A stretch of DNA of 64,000 nucleotides from Shewanella sp. MBTL60-007 (GCF_019654915.1 NZ_BPET01000021.1:1-64000); one strand, 5' to 3'. Positions 15,111 to 25,392 are shown, counted from the stretch's first letter. The notes: generated by a model not told the origin, from the sequence alone. Translations and numbers: made by a program.

Positions 15111-15137
15111 CCCCGCTTTTTACCGCACCAGCAAACT

Positions 15138-15166
15138 AAACGCGCCGAGTATGGCGCGTTTTTTTA
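15138..15166 (+). terminator. Rho-independent terminator after cheR
   Basis: AAACGCGCC and GGCGCGTTT form a GC-rich stem around a 6-base loop, followed by a T-run, 28 bp past the cheR stop. Confidence 0.9.
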
Positions 15167-15224
15167 TGGTTGAATTTTCTCTCTAATCTTATTTCTCTAC
15201 AAAATCTCTCACTGTCATAGTGAT

Positions 15225-15243
15225 TTGGCATAACTATTGCTTT
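15225..15243 (+). promoter_or_regulatory. Sigma-54 promoter for flgBCDE
   Basis: TTGGCATAACTATTGCTTT has GG-N10-GC spacing and lies 32 bp ahead of the flgB start. Confidence 0.85.
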
Positions 15244-15274
15244 GATTCAGGCATAGATCTGAGGAGGCAATTTT

Positions 15275-15673
15275 ATGGCGATTAGTTTCGATAAAGCATT
15301 AGGAGTTCATCAATACACTTTGGGTGTTCGTTCCCAACGTGCAGAGGTCCTATCTTCAAATATCGCCAACGCCGATACGCCAGGCTATAAGGCTCGTGAT
15401 GTCGACTTTTCTAAAGCAATGAGCGCTGCTCAATCTCAGCAATCTGGTCTTGCTATGGCGAAAAGTGACAGTAAGCATTTCGATATGGCTGCATTAACTC
15501 AACAGCATCTTGGCTATAGAGTGCCAAATCAGCCAGATACTGGCGACGGCAACACTGTGGATATTCAGCAGGAGCAGTCTGCTTTTATGCAAAACGCACT
15601 TGAATATCAGATGTCACTGGGTTTTCTTGACGGTAAGTTCTCAGGTATGAAAAAAGCGATTAGAGGCGATTAA
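15275..15673 (+). CDS. flgB: Proximal rod protein FlgB
   Basis: A 132-residue protein with GAGGAGG ahead of the ATG. It has the rod/hook N-terminal motif [21 protein letters not shown] and the C-terminal helix typical of FlgB. It forms part of the proximal rod between the MS ring and FlgC/FlgF in the periplasm, and is exported without a signal peptide by the flagellar type III system. It is first gene of the flgBCDE unit, two bases from flgC. Confidence 0.95.
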   Translation: MAISFDKALGVHQYTLGVRSQRAEVLSSNIANADTPGYKARDVDFSKAMSAAQSQQSGLAMAKSDSKHFDMAALTQQHLGYRVPNQPDTGDGNTVDIQQEQSAFMQNALEYQMSLGFLDGKFSGMKKAIRGD

Positions 15674-15675
15674 TT

Positions 15676-16092
15676 ATGAGCTTATTCAATATTTTCAATG
15701 TAGCGGGTTCTGGCATGTCGGCTCAGTCAGTCAGACTTAACACTACAGCCAGTAATATCGCCAATGCAGACTCAGTGTCGAGTAGTGTTGGAGAAACTTA
15801 TCGCGCCCGTCATCCCATTTTTGAGGCTGAGATGAGTAAAGCTCAGCAGCAACAGGGTGCTGCACAATCTGTTGCGGTAAAAGGGATTGTAGAGAGTGAT
15901 TTACCCCTAAATAAAGAGTTTGCGCCAGATCACCCAATGGCGGATACCGATGGCTTTATCTATAAGCCAAATGTGAATGTGATGGAGGAGATGGCTAACA
16001 TGATTTCCGCCTCTCGCTCTTACCAAATGAACGTACAAGTCACTGAAGCTGCGAAATCAATGCTTCAGCAGACACTTAGAATGGGCAAATAA
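15676..16092 (+). CDS. flgC: Proximal rod protein FlgC
   Basis: A 138-residue protein. The N-terminal motif LNTTASNIANADSVS is the axial-protein signature, and the C-terminal VNVMEEMANMISASRSYQMN is the matching coiled-coil segment. It forms the proximal rod with FlgB. The start is two bases past the flgB stop. Length is usual for the family. Confidence 0.95.
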   Translation: MSLFNIFNVAGSGMSAQSVRLNTTASNIANADSVSSSVGETYRARHPIFEAEMSKAQQQQGAAQSVAVKGIVESDLPLNKEFAPDHPMADTDGFIYKPNVNVMEEMANMISASRSYQMNVQVTEAAKSMLQQTLRMGK

Positions 16093-16117
16093 ACTCAGTG
16101 AAAGCTGGAGGTAAATT

Positions 16118-16930
16118 TTGAGCCTTATTAATCCGCTCACCGCAACGCAGACGGCACCAGGGCAGCCTCAACAGGCTAATGCTATTTCGCCGCAAACTGC
16201 ACAGGCAGCGACTCAGAGTTCGGTGGCATCGGCGACCAACACTGAACAGACATCAACGGGGAATCCGTTTCTTGATGGTCTTCGTTTACCTGAAGAGAGC
16301 TCTATCCCTGAGCCTAATAACCAAGAGTTGACGCAAGAGGATTTCTTTTCGTTATTGAGTCAACAGTTGTCGATGCAAGATCCCTTTAAGCCTGTTGAGA
16401 ATGATCAAATGATCCAGCAGATGGCTTCTTTCTCAACAGTAGATGGGATCAGTAAGCTTAATGAAGAGATTATCAATCTGAATGCGCTAACCAGCTCGAG
16501 TCAGGCGCTGCAGGCTTCTGGTCTTGTTGGTCAGAAGGTACTGATTCCGTCTGACACGGCTCATATCTCAGCCGAAGATCCGACTATGAAGGGCATTATC
16601 AGTACCCCTTCGCCAATCGAGTCCATCACTGTTCGCATTGAAGATGAGAAAGGTCAGTTGATCACGACTTACAATGTGGATGGAAGTGCTGGCGGCAACA
16701 TTGATGTCAGCTGGGATGGTCTAGATAAGAATGGCGAGCCAGTCGCTGAAGGTAATTATACCTTCAAGGCCAGTGGCAAGGTTGATGGCACCAGTGAAGA
16801 GTTGCCGGTATCGACTTATGCCCACGTTACCAGTGTTTCACTGGGAACAGCCGCAACAGGCGCCATCTTAAACCTACGTGGTGTTGGCGGCATTAAGATA
16901 AGTGATGTATTAGCGGTGTCAGAGACTTAA
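16118..16930 (+). CDS. flgD: Hook-cap protein FlgD
   Basis: A 270-residue protein beginning at TTG 16118 with GGAGG upstream. After a Gln/Thr-rich, disordered leader comes the FlgD core: QEDFFSLLSQQLSMQDPFKP, QMIQQMASFSTVDGI, then a FLG-Ig-like domain (VSWDGLDKNGEPVAEGNYTF). FlgD caps the growing hook and directs FlgE assembly. The fnIII-like and Tudor-like C-terminal parts are complete. Confidence 0.95.
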   Translation: MSLINPLTATQTAPGQPQQANAISPQTAQAATQSSVASATNTEQTSTGNPFLDGLRLPEESSIPEPNNQELTQEDFFSLLSQQLSMQDPFKPVENDQMIQQMASFSTVDGISKLNEEIINLNALTSSSQALQASGLVGQKVLIPSDTAHISAEDPTMKGIISTPSPIESITVRIEDEKGQLITTYNVDGSAGGNIDVSWDGLDKNGEPVAEGNYTFKASGKVDGTSEELPVSTYAHVTSVSLGTAATGAILNLRGVGGIKISDVLAVSET

Positions 16931-17018
16931 TTGCTAGACAGATATTTTCAGGGGCGTTTTTTTACTCAATAAGCAACAAACGTCTTGAAATCGAATTTTA
17001 TAAGGATTGAGGTGAATC

Positions 17019-18380
17019 ATGTCATTTAACATTGCATTGAGCGGTATATCGTCTGCGCAAAAAGATCTAAATACAACGGCAAACAACATCGCAAACGTTA
17101 ACACCACAGGCTTTAAAGAATCCCGTGCGGAATTTGCGGATGTGTATGCAAGTTCAATTTTTGCCAACAGCAAAACCACAGTTGGTGGTGGTGTGGCAAC
17201 TAGCCAAGTGGCGCAGCAGTTCCATCAGGGCAGCATGCAATTCACCAATAACTCGCTCGACATGGCGATTAATGGTGGTGGCTTCTTTGTGACCTCATCA
17301 GAAGTGGGCTCACAAGATCACTCATACACTCGAGCTGGCGCGTTCAAGTTTGACTCAAATAATTACATTGTTGATTCAGCAGGTAACTTTTTACAAACAT
17401 TCCCTGTAGATAAAGATGGTAATTCAACATCGGTAAGTTTAACGACCACTAAGCCAGTGCAGATCCCAGATACTGCCGGTAGCCCAGTTAAGACCGATAA
17501 TGTCGGTATTCAGATGAACCTCAATGCGGGAGAGTCAACGCTTGATCCTGCCGCTTTTGATCCCGATGATCCAGATACGTTTAACAACTCAACTTCGGTG
17601 ACAATTTACGACTCGCTAGGTGAGCCACATATTCTGACTTCTTACTTTGTTCGTCCACCAAATGCAGCGCATACAGGCGAGAGTAACTGGGTGGCATTCT
17701 ATGCAGTCGATGGCAAGCCTGTAGACTTAGACCCAGCTGCTGGTGAGTATGATGTCGATACCAATGGCGATGGTACGGTTGATGGTCAAGCGAGTGCTGA
17801 AAACGCCGCTGGTTGGAAAGGCGCCGCAATTTCGTTTAACGATACTGGAGCGTACACAGGCAGTAACCCTGCGGTTATCTCAACTGTGCCTCTAGGTGTG
17901 GGGGGCGCTAACGTACTGGGGCCTGGTGCCGACGGTAGTCAGACATTGACCCTGAATTTTAATAACCCGACGCAGTACGCCTCACCATTTGAGGTTACCG
18001 AGCTAACTCAAGACGGTACAACGGTTGGCCGTTTAACTAACGTGGAAGTGGGCGCAGATGGCCTGATCAATGCGAGCTACAGTAACGGCTCTACCGTGCC
18101 ATTAGCACGTGTTGCCTTAGTGAGCTTTGCCAACGAGCAGGGACTGTCACAGGCGGGTAATACCTCTTGGAAGGCGAGCTTAGATTCAGGTCCAGCGTTA
18201 GCGGGTGAAGCAAACAGTGGTACTTTTGGTAGCATCCGTTCATCGGCGCTTGAGCAATCAAACGTTGATTTGACCACTGAGCTAGTGGATTTGATCTCGG
18301 CGCAGCGTAACTTCCAGGCTAACTCAAGAACCCTAGAAGTGAACAACACGCTACAGCAAACTGTTCTGCAAATTCGTTAA
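17019..18380 (+). CDS. flgE: Hook protein FlgE
   Basis: A 453-residue protein. The N-terminal SFNIALSGISSAQKDLNTTA/NNIANVNTTGFK and C-terminal EQSNVDLTTELVDLISAQRN regions are the D0 parts; the middle holds variable D1/D2 beta domains with acidic, Ca-site-like repeats (DPDDPDTF, VDTNGDGTVDG). It polymerises into the flexible hook. It is last gene of the first flg unit: a repeat-filled gap with a terminator-like hairpin and then a new sigma-54 site separates it from flgF. Confidence 0.95.
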   Translation: MSFNIALSGISSAQKDLNTTANNIANVNTTGFKESRAEFADVYASSIFANSKTTVGGGVATSQVAQQFHQGSMQFTNNSLDMAINGGGFFVTSSEVGSQDHSYTRAGAFKFDSNNYIVDSAGNFLQTFPVDKDGNSTSVSLTTTKPVQIPDTAGSPVKTDNVGIQMNLNAGESTLDPAAFDPDDPDTFNNSTSVTIYDSLGEPHILTSYFVRPPNAAHTGESNWVAFYAVDGKPVDLDPAAGEYDVDTNGDGTVDGQASAENAAGWKGAAISFNDTGAYTGSNPAVISTVPLGVGGANVLGPGADGSQTLTLNFNNPTQYASPFEVTELTQDGTTVGRLTNVEVGADGLINASYSNGSTVPLARVALVSFANEQGLSQAGNTSWKASLDSGPALAGEANSGTFGSIRSSALEQSNVDLTTELVDLISAQRNFQANSRTLEVNNTLQQTVLQIR

Positions 18381-18521
18381 TCTTTAAAAGCTAAGAAGGG
18401 CGCCTCGCTGCGAGAGCGCCCTTCTAGATCCTAGGGCGGACTTCGTCCTTCGAGGGCGCTACGCTGCTAGGAGGTGACTTCGTCACTGCGAGAGCGTCGC
18501 GCTGCGACTTCTAGATGCTAT

Positions 18522-18552
18522 AAAAGCAAATACGCTGTTGTTTTTTGCTTTT
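18522..18552 (+). terminator. Terminator-like hairpin after flgE
   Basis: AAAAGCAAA pairs with TTTGCTTTT around a T-rich loop, 140 bp past flgE. The word CTAGATGCTATAAAAGCAA just upstream recurs before the terminator behind flagellin 1, so the hairpin may travel with the repeat family. Confidence 0.55.
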
Positions 18553-18642
18553 GACTTCCTAGCAGGCCGAAGGCCGTTCTCGAAGCGAAGCGCTCTAGCC
18601 GTGAGCTTGCGAACGTCCTAGGTCCTAGAACCTTCTTTAAAA

Positions 18643-18664
18643 GTAGGTCGGCATTGTTGCCGTC
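18643..18664. repeat. REP-like foldback GTAGGTCGGC..GCCGTC
   Basis: A GTAG tetranucleotide precedes a short stem (CGGC/GCCG). The same element recurs at 35684 and 38895. The form, GTAG 5' of a foldback, is that of REP sequences mobilised by RAYT transposases. Confidence 0.6.
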
Positions 18665-18803
18665 GCTTTAATCTATTAAGTCTTTTCCGAAAGCGAAGCG
18701 TTCCGTAAGGCCGCAGGCCGTTCCCCCGTTCTTGTTTTTCCGTCTCAGCTTTTTCTAGAACCTTTCTTTGCCTTTCCTAGCACCTAGTACCTTCTTTATC
18801 TAC

Positions 18804-18823
18804 TTTGGCACGATGTTTGCTTT
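18804..18823 (+). promoter_or_regulatory. Sigma-54 promoter for flgFGHIJKL
   Basis: TTTGGCACGATGTTTGCTTT matches the consensus TGGCACG-N4-TTGC in full, 36 bp ahead of the flgF start. Confidence 0.92.
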
Positions 18824-18858
18824 TTATTTCCTTAGACGGAAGTTTGACGGAGTATTAA

Positions 18859-19602
18859 GTGGACAAATTGCTCTATGTCGCGATGAGCGGCGCTAAACAG
18901 AATATGAATTCGTTGGCTGTCAGTGCCAACAATTTAGCCAACGCCAATACCGATGGCTTTAAAGCCTCACTTTCGCAGGCGCGCTCGATGCAGGCGTTTG
19001 GCGAGGGCTTGCCTACGCGTGTGTTCTCCATGACCGAAACTCCGTCAGCTAACTTTGCAAGTGGGCCAATAAAAACAACCGGTCGTGATTTAGACATTGC
19101 CGTAAAAGGTGATGGTTGGATTGCGGTGCAAGCTGAAAATGGCGGTGAAGCCTATACCCGTTCTGGCAGTTTGCGTTTTGATACTACCGGCGTTCTGCGT
19201 AACGACAGAGGCACGGCGGTGATGGGCGATAATGGTCCAATTGTGTTGCCGCTGCCGATTGAAAAAGTTGAGATCTCCCAAGACGGTATCGTATCTGTGC
19301 GTCCATCGGGTGCAACGGCAGAAGTGATTGAAGAGGTTGCTCGAATCAAACTGGTTAATCCGGGCAATGAGAATTTAATGCGTGGGGAGGATGGTCTGTT
19401 TCGCCTGATGTCTGGTGAAAACGCACCTGCCGATCCTAGCGTAGGCCTGCTAAGTGGCGCTGTCGAAGGCAGTAACGTCAATGCAGTTCATGAGATGGTA
19501 TCTATGATTGACCTACAGCGTCAGTTCGAGATGCAAGTGAAAATGATGAAAACAGCAGAAGAGAACGATCGCGCGTCCTCTTCCTTAATGCGCATAAGCT
19601 AG
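18859..19602 (+). CDS. flgF: Rod protein FlgF
   Basis: A 247-residue protein starting at GTG 18859. It has the axial N-terminus LAVSANNLANANTDGFKASL and C-terminal SNVNAVHEMVSMIDLQRQFE. FlgF is a proximal-rod protein linking FlgC to the distal rod FlgG. It begins the second flg transcription unit; flgG follows after 10 bp. Confidence 0.95.
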   Translation: MDKLLYVAMSGAKQNMNSLAVSANNLANANTDGFKASLSQARSMQAFGEGLPTRVFSMTETPSANFASGPIKTTGRDLDIAVKGDGWIAVQAENGGEAYTRSGSLRFDTTGVLRNDRGTAVMGDNGPIVLPLPIEKVEISQDGIVSVRPSGATAEVIEEVARIKLVNPGNENLMRGEDGLFRLMSGENAPADPSVGLLSGAVEGSNVNAVHEMVSMIDLQRQFEMQVKMMKTAEENDRASSSLMRIS

Positions 19603-19612
19603 GAGATAAACT

Positions 19613-20401
19613 ATGCATCCCGCTTTATGGATAAGTAAGACTGGTTTAGACGCTCAGCAAACAGATATTTCTGTTATCTCAAATAACGTGGCGAATGCCA
19701 GCACCGTAGGTTTTAAAAAGAGTCGTGCGGTATTTGAAGACTTGCTCTACCAAAACGTCAATCAAGCTGGTGGTATCAGCGCTTCAAACACTAAGTTGCC
19801 TAACGGTTTGAGTATCGGTGCGGGTACCAAGGTTGTGGCGACCCAAGAGATGTTTACCCAAGGTAACATGCTAACCACTGATAACTCATTGGATTTAATG
19901 GTTGAAGGCCCCGGCTTTTTCGAAGTGCAGTTGCCTGATGGTACTGCGGCTTATACCCGTAATGGTCAGTTCAGTTTAGACGACACTGGCCAGATTGTGA
20001 CACCGGGTTCGGGTTATGTGGTGCAGCCATCCATTACTATTCCCGATGATGCAACCAGCATTACGGTATCTGCAGAAGGTGAAGTTTCAGTAAAGACCCC
20101 CGGCAATGCCGAGAACCAAGTGGTGGGTCAGCTCGCTATGTCGGATTTTATTAATCCATCGGGGTTAGATCCTATGGGGCAAAACTTGTATTTAGAAACC
20201 GGTGCGAGTGGCACACCTATTCAGGGCACGGCATCGCTCGATGGTATGGGAGCTATTCGCCAAGGGGCACTTGAAACTTCAAACGTGAACGTGACCGAAG
20301 AGTTGGTGAACTTGATTGAGAGTCAGCGTATCTATGAGATGAACTCGAAAGTGATCTCTGCGGTCGATCAGATGCTGTCTTACGTTAACCAGAATCTTTA
20401 A
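19613..20401 (+). CDS. flgG: Distal rod protein FlgG
   Basis: A 262-residue protein of near-standard length with the highly conserved N-terminus MHPALWISKTGLDAQQTDIS and VISNNVANASTVGFKKSRAV, and the C-terminal ETSNVNVTEELVNLIESQR. It forms the distal rod that passes through the LP ring. Confidence 0.97.
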   Translation: MHPALWISKTGLDAQQTDISVISNNVANASTVGFKKSRAVFEDLLYQNVNQAGGISASNTKLPNGLSIGAGTKVVATQEMFTQGNMLTTDNSLDLMVEGPGFFEVQLPDGTAAYTRNGQFSLDDTGQIVTPGSGYVVQPSITIPDDATSITVSAEGEVSVKTPGNAENQVVGQLAMSDFINPSGLDPMGQNLYLETGASGTPIQGTASLDGMGAIRQGALETSNVNVTEELVNLIESQRIYEMNSKVISAVDQMLSYVNQNL

Positions 20402-20423
20402 AGCATTTTAAGAGGCATTAACT

Positions 20424-21098
20424 ATGAATCGTTTGTGGATTTTTATCCTTATGGCGGCGATGTCGGGCTGTAGCGCAACCAACGAGAAGCCGATTGCTGA
20501 CGATCCATATTATGCGCCAGTTTATCCTGAAGCCCCGCCGACTAAAATCGCCGCGACTGGCTCTATGTATCAAGATAGTCAGGCATCTAGTCTCTATTCT
20601 GACATTAAAGCCCTTAAGGTGGGTGACATCATTACTGTGATGTTAATGGAGCAGACTCAGGCGAAAAAGAGTGCCAATAATGAGATTAAGAAGGGAACCG
20701 ATCTCTCTCTCGATCCCATCTATGCGGGTGGCGGTAATGTCACTATTGGTGGCAACCCCATCGACCTTCGTTACAAAGATAGCATGAACACCAAGCGTGA
20801 ATCCGATGCCGACCAAAGTAACAGCCTATCGGGCAGCATTTCGGCGAATGTGATGCAGGTACTCAATAACGGTAACTTGGTTATTCGTGGTGAAAAGTGG
20901 ATAAGCATCAACAATGGTGATGAGTTCGTTCGGATCACCGGGATTGTGCGCGCTCAAGATATTCGACCAGACAATACTATCGATTCGCAGCGAGTGGCAA
21001 ACGCGCGTATTCAGTACAGCGGAACCGGTACGTTTGCCGAGGTGCAAAAAGTGGGTTGGTTAGCTTCGTTCTTCATGGGCAGCTGGTGGCCATTTTAG
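20424..21098 (+). CDS. flgH: L-ring lipoprotein FlgH
   Basis: A 224-residue protein with a lipoprotein signal ending MSGCSATN (Cys about residue 18). Downstream is the FlgH signature: [20 protein letters not shown] and [19 protein letters not shown]. It forms the L ring in the outer membrane together with FlgI in the peptidoglycan layer, acting as a bushing for the rod. Confidence 0.96.
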   Translation: MNRLWIFILMAAMSGCSATNEKPIADDPYYAPVYPEAPPTKIAATGSMYQDSQASSLYSDIKALKVGDIITVMLMEQTQAKKSANNEIKKGTDLSLDPIYAGGGNVTIGGNPIDLRYKDSMNTKRESDADQSNSLSGSISANVMQVLNNGNLVIRGEKWISINNGDEFVRITGIVRAQDIRPDNTIDSQRVANARIQYSGTGTFAEVQKVGWLASFFMGSWWPF

Positions 21099-21135
21099 GC
21101 TGAGATCGTAACTTAGATCTGGGTAAGGATTCAGT

Positions 21136-22230
21136 ATGATGAAATTAAAATTGGTTTTGCTTTGTGCCATCTTAGCCTTGAGTGCACCGGTACAGGCGCA
21201 GCGGGTTAAGGACATCGCCAACGTGCAAGGTGTTCGTAGTAACCAGTTGATTGGTTACGGTTTAGTGGTGGGTTTACCGGGGACAGGTGAAAAGACGCGC
21301 TACACTGAGCAGACCTTTAAAACCATGCTAAAAAACTTCGGCATTAATTTGCCGGACAATTTCAGACCTAAGATCAAGAACATTGCCGTGGTGGCGGTGA
21401 GTGCTGATATGCCGCCGTTTATTAAGCCGGGCCAAACCTTAGATGTGACCGTTTCAAGTTTGGGCGAGGCAAAAAGCCTGCGAGGGGGCATGCTACTGCA
21501 AACTTTCCTAAAGGGTGTTGATGGGAATGTTTATGCCATCGCTCAAGGTAGTTTGGTTGTCAGTGGCTTTAGTGCTGAGGGGATGGATGGCTCTAAGGTT
21601 GTGCAAAACACACCAACAGTTGGACGTATTCCCAACGGCGCGATTATAGAGCGTACGGTGGCAACACCGTTTTCAACTGGCGATCACTTAACCTTTAACC
21701 TGCGCCGTGCGGATTTTTCAACGGCGAAGCGTTTAGCCGATGCAATTAATGATCTGTTAGGCCCAGGTATGGCAAGACCCCTAGATGCGACATCGGTGCA
21801 GGTTAGTGCTCCACGAGATGTCTCTCAGCGAGTATCCTTTTTGGCAACATTGGAAAACATTGAAGTTGAACCTGCTTCAGAGTCTGCCAAGGTGATCGTT
21901 AACTCACGTACCGGTACGATCGTTGTCGGCCAAAACGTCAAATTATTGCCAGCGGCGGTAACCCATGGTGGCCTTACCGTGACTATTGCCGAGGCAACAC
22001 AGGTTTCACAGCCAAATGCGTTCGGCAATGGTCAGACAGTCGTAACGACTGACAGTACTATTGATGTGGCCGAAGAGGATAGCCGCATGTTTATGTTTAA
22101 CCCCGGCACTACGCTAGATGAGCTGGTTCGTGCGGTTAACTTGGTCGGTGCTGCCCCCTCTGATGTACTTGCTATCCTTGAAGCGTTAAAGATGGCAGGA
22201 GCTTTGCATGGTGAACTGATAATTATCTAA
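21136..22230 (+). CDS. flgI: P-ring protein FlgI
   Basis: A 364-residue protein with a Sec signal peptide (cleaved near VQA-QRVKD). Conserved blocks [25 protein letters not shown]-like [14 protein letters not shown] and the C-terminal [20 protein letters not shown] are present. It forms the P ring in peptidoglycan; FlgA (12239) is its chaperone. The first of two adjacent ATGs has AAGGA at good spacing. Confidence 0.97.
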   Translation: MMKLKLVLLCAILALSAPVQAQRVKDIANVQGVRSNQLIGYGLVVGLPGTGEKTRYTEQTFKTMLKNFGINLPDNFRPKIKNIAVVAVSADMPPFIKPGQTLDVTVSSLGEAKSLRGGMLLQTFLKGVDGNVYAIAQGSLVVSGFSAEGMDGSKVVQNTPTVGRIPNGAIIERTVATPFSTGDHLTFNLRRADFSTAKRLADAINDLLGPGMARPLDATSVQVSAPRDVSQRVSFLATLENIEVEPASESAKVIVNSRTGTIVVGQNVKLLPAAVTHGGLTVTIAEATQVSQPNAFGNGQTVVTTDSTIDVAEEDSRMFMFNPGTTLDELVRAVNLVGAAPSDVLAILEALKMAGALHGELIII

Positions 22231-22258
22231 ATATTGTCGGTTTGATTGGAAAGGTGTC

Positions 22259-23368
22259 ATGGAAAAGCTGTCGAACGCATCGCAATTTCTGGATCTTGGG
22301 GGCTTGGACTCATTAAGATCCAAGGCTCAAAATGATGAAACCAGTGCGTTAAAAGAGGTTGCTCAGCAATTTGAAGGGATCTTCGTACAGATGCTGATGC
22401 AAAGTATGCGTGACGCCAATGCTGTGTTTGAATCTGACAGCCCAATGAACAGCCAATACACCAAGTTTTATGAGCAGATGCATGATCAGCAGATGTCGCT
22501 CAATCTTTCAGGTGAAGGTATGTTGGGGTTGGCCGACTTGATGGTGCAGCAGTTAGATCCTGCTAATAGTCCTATGACCCCAGCCTCAGTGCTACGCGGT
22601 GATATCAACGGCGATTCAAAGGCCGCAGCACTCACCATGGATAGACTAGGCACACTGCAGATGCCGACTTCTCGTGTTGTAACTTCTGACGCTATGGCAG
22701 CTCAAGCTTTACCGAACCAACTAGGACAGACTCAGGGTCATGCAGCTCAAGCTGCTAATGCAGTTCAAGCAACGTCTGCACCTACTTTTAGTGCCAAGAC
22801 ACAAACATTAGATTCAGTTTTGAGTGGCAAAGTATTGCCGTCTGCGGCAGTCAATGCCGATAAGTCTCAAGCAAACTTTACCAGCCAAGATGAGTTCGTG
22901 GCACGTTTATATCCTCATGCACAAGAGGCGGCGCAAAAACTGGGTACCACACCTGAAGTGTTGATAGCGCAATCGGCGTTAGAAACGGGTTGGGGTCAGA
23001 AAATGGTGAAGGGCTATCAAGGCCAGCAGAGCAACAACCTGTTTAACATTAAAGCCGACAACCGCTGGCAAGGTGATAAAGCGTCAGTCAGTACATTGGA
23101 ATATGAGCAAGGTATAGCGGTTAAGCAGCAAGCGAACTTTCGAGTGTACGATGATATCGGCCAAAGCTTTAGTGATTTTGTCTCCTTTATTGCGAATGGT
23201 GAGCGCTATCAAGACGCAATGAAGCAGGCGGCCAACCCTCAAGCCTTTATCCGTTCTTTGCAGGATGCAGGTTACGCAACCGACCCTAAATATGCCGATA
23301 AGGTTATACAGGTCATGAAAACCATTACTCGAGACTTTAAAGATGTCTTACAAGGGGTTAAGCAATGA
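22259..23368 (+). CDS. flgJ: Rod cap and peptidoglycan hydrolase FlgJ
   Basis: A 369-residue dual-domain protein. The N-terminal rod-cap part is VAQQFEGIFVQMLMQSMRD and ends in a Gln/Ala-rich linker. The C-terminal glucosaminidase domain starts with PHAQEAAQKLGTTPEVLIAQ and has the catalytic Glu in SALETGWGQKM. It caps the rod and opens the peptidoglycan for it. The C-terminal enzyme domain is complete, as in gamma-proteobacteria. Confidence 0.96.
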   Translation: MEKLSNASQFLDLGGLDSLRSKAQNDETSALKEVAQQFEGIFVQMLMQSMRDANAVFESDSPMNSQYTKFYEQMHDQQMSLNLSGEGMLGLADLMVQQLDPANSPMTPASVLRGDINGDSKAAALTMDRLGTLQMPTSRVVTSDAMAAQALPNQLGQTQGHAAQAANAVQATSAPTFSAKTQTLDSVLSGKVLPSAAVNADKSQANFTSQDEFVARLYPHAQEAAQKLGTTPEVLIAQSALETGWGQKMVKGYQGQQSNNLFNIKADNRWQGDKASVSTLEYEQGIAVKQQANFRVYDDIGQSFSDFVSFIANGERYQDAMKQAANPQAFIRSLQDAGYATDPKYADKVIQVMKTITRDFKDVLQGVKQ

Positions 23369-23411
23369 AGTATAGATTTGTTCAATCTCTTGCAACAGGG
23401 AGCCAGTACTC

Positions 23412-25334
23412 ATGTCTTTAGACTTAATGAATATAGCCCGTACGGGCGTACTGGCCTCTCAGTCACAGCTGGCGATAACCAGTAATAATATCGCCAATGC
23501 CAATACTGCCGGTTATAACCGCCAGGTGGTATCACAGTCTGCGCTAGATTCGCAGCGCATGGGTAATGACTTTTACGGCGCCGGTACCTATGTCTCTGAT
23601 GTAAAAAGAGTCTATAACGATTATGCCACGCGGGAACTTCGCATTGGCTCCACGGCTGTCAGTGAATCGCAAACTACTTTTGGTAAAATGAGTGAGCTTG
23701 ATCAACTGTTCTCACAAATCGGCAAAGCGGTTCCGCAGGGGCTAAATGATTTCTTTGCTAGCATGAACGCTCTGGCTGATATCCCTAATGATTTGGGACT
23801 GCGTGGTTCGATGTTAACCAGTGCTAATCAATTGGCTAATAGCGTTAATCAGATGCAGAGTCATCTTGATAGCCAAATGACGCAGACTAATGATCAAATT
23901 GCAGCCGTTACCGATCGAATTAACGAGATCAGTAATGAACTTGGCAGTATTAACCGAGAGCTGATGAAGTCTCAAGGTCAAGATATGCAATTGCTAGACA
24001 AGCAAGATGCACTGATCTTAGAGCTGAGTGAGTATGCCTCTGTCAACGTTGTACCGCTAGAGTCTGGTGCTAAGAGCGTTATGTTAGGCGGTTCTATCAT
24101 GTTGGTCTCCGGTGAGATGTCGATGCAAATGGGGACAGTACAGGGCGATCCATATCCCAACGAGCTACAGATCACCGCACAATCTGGCAACAAGAGTATG
24201 ATCGTTGATGCCAGCAAGTTAGGTGGTCAATTAGGTGCTCTGGTTAATTATCGGGACGAAACACTTATTCCATCGCAGATGGAGCTAGGGCAATTTGCCT
24301 TAGGTGTTAGTGATGCATTTAACCAAGCCCAAGCTCAAGGTTTCGATCTTAATGGTCAAGTTGGGGCTAACATCTTTACCGACATTAACGATCCCTCAAT
24401 GCAGATTGGTCGAGTTGGCGCGTTATCAAGTAATACTGGCACTGCCAATTTGAGCGTTAATATTGATGATGTGGGTAACTTAACTGGCAGCAGTTATGAG
24501 CTTAAGTTTACAGCACCATCGACCTATGAGCTAAAAGATGCCGCTAGCGGCAATATTACGCCGCTGACGTTAAATGGCACTAAGCTTGAAGGGGCTGATG
24601 GTTTTAGTATCAATATCGATGCGGGCACATTAGCATCCGGTGATACCTTTGAAATTCGTCCTACATCTGGCGCAGCATCTTCCATATCGGTTGAGATGAC
24701 TGATCCTAAAGGCATTGCTGCGGCAGGCTCTAAGATTACTGCTGATGCGGCAAACACAGGCAATAGCCAAGTTAGCCTCGTGAGTATCGATGACAGAACC
24801 GCTGCGAACTTCCCTGTTACGGGCTCTGAGCTTACCTTTGAAATCGATCCGGCTGCTACGCCACCCACATTTGAAGTATTTGATGCCGCAGGTACATCAC
24901 TTGGCGCCGCTGCGCCATACACCCCGCCCAATATCAGCGCTCATGGTTTCACTTTTGAAATTGACTCTACTGCGACCACTGCACAGAAGTTTACTTTCGA
25001 TTTGTCATTCGCCGAAGGTGATAACACTAACCTAGTGAACATGGCCAAGTTAAATGAGGCCAAGTTGATGAATGGCGGTAAAACAACACTTACCGATGTA
25101 TTTGAAAATACAACTGTGAATGTGGGGAGTAAGACTAAGTCGGCTGAAATGTCGATGGGCTCCGCCGAAGCTATTTACAATCAAGCCTATACGCGGGTTC
25201 AAAGCGTTTCCGGAGTTAATCTTGATGAAGAAGCGGCAAATCTGATGCGCTTTCAACAGTCTTACCAGGCATCGGCGAGGATCATGACCACCGCCAATGA
25301 AATATTTAACACACTATTTAGCTCACTGCGTTAA
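23412..25334 (+). CDS. flgK: Hook-filament junction protein FlgK (HAP1)
   Basis: A 640-residue protein with the axial N-terminus (LAITSNNIANANTAGYNRQV) and C-terminal GVNLDEEAANLMRFQQSYQA. The central part carries long Ala/Thr-rich beta domains (about 350-560). It links hook to filament with FlgL; FlgN is the chaperone. It is 43 bp past flgJ in the same unit. Length is within the usual marine gamma range. Confidence 0.95.
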   Translation: MSLDLMNIARTGVLASQSQLAITSNNIANANTAGYNRQVVSQSALDSQRMGNDFYGAGTYVSDVKRVYNDYATRELRIGSTAVSESQTTFGKMSELDQLFSQIGKAVPQGLNDFFASMNALADIPNDLGLRGSMLTSANQLANSVNQMQSHLDSQMTQTNDQIAAVTDRINEISNELGSINRELMKSQGQDMQLLDKQDALILELSEYASVNVVPLESGAKSVMLGGSIMLVSGEMSMQMGTVQGDPYPNELQITAQSGNKSMIVDASKLGGQLGALVNYRDETLIPSQMELGQFALGVSDAFNQAQAQGFDLNGQVGANIFTDINDPSMQIGRVGALSSNTGTANLSVNIDDVGNLTGSSYELKFTAPSTYELKDAASGNITPLTLNGTKLEGADGFSINIDAGTLASGDTFEIRPTSGAASSISVEMTDPKGIAAAGSKITADAANTGNSQVSLVSIDDRTAANFPVTGSELTFEIDPAATPPTFEVFDAAGTSLGAAAPYTPPNISAHGFTFEIDSTATTAQKFTFDLSFAEGDNTNLVNMAKLNEAKLMNGGKTTLTDVFENTTVNVGSKTKSAEMSMGSAEAIYNQAYTRVQSVSGVNLDEEAANLMRFQQSYQASARIMTTANEIFNTLFSSLR

Positions 25335-25392
25335 CACTGAACGCTTAAAGGTTTGAGACAAAACTTGGACTCAGGATTTAGGAATTAGAATT

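Larger units (their letters stand above)
18381..18800. repeat. Mosaic GNA-triloop repeat cluster, flgE-flgF gap
   Basis: The gap is a chain of short hairpin words: GGGCGGACTTCGTCC, GTGACTTCGTCAC, GGCCGAAGGCC, AAGCGAAGCGTTCCG and GGCCGCAGGCCGTTC, mostly bounded by CTAG-containing words (CTTCTAG, TCCTAG). A larger inverted repeat (GAAGGGCGC/GCGCCCTTC) lies at 18395-18424. There is no coding potential. It precedes the flgF sigma-54 promoter. Confidence 0.85.

Noticed and set aside
24524..24931. 135-codon antisense frame within flgK
   Set aside because: It is a shadow of the Ala/Thr-rich flgK middle domain, with no ribosome site or promoter.
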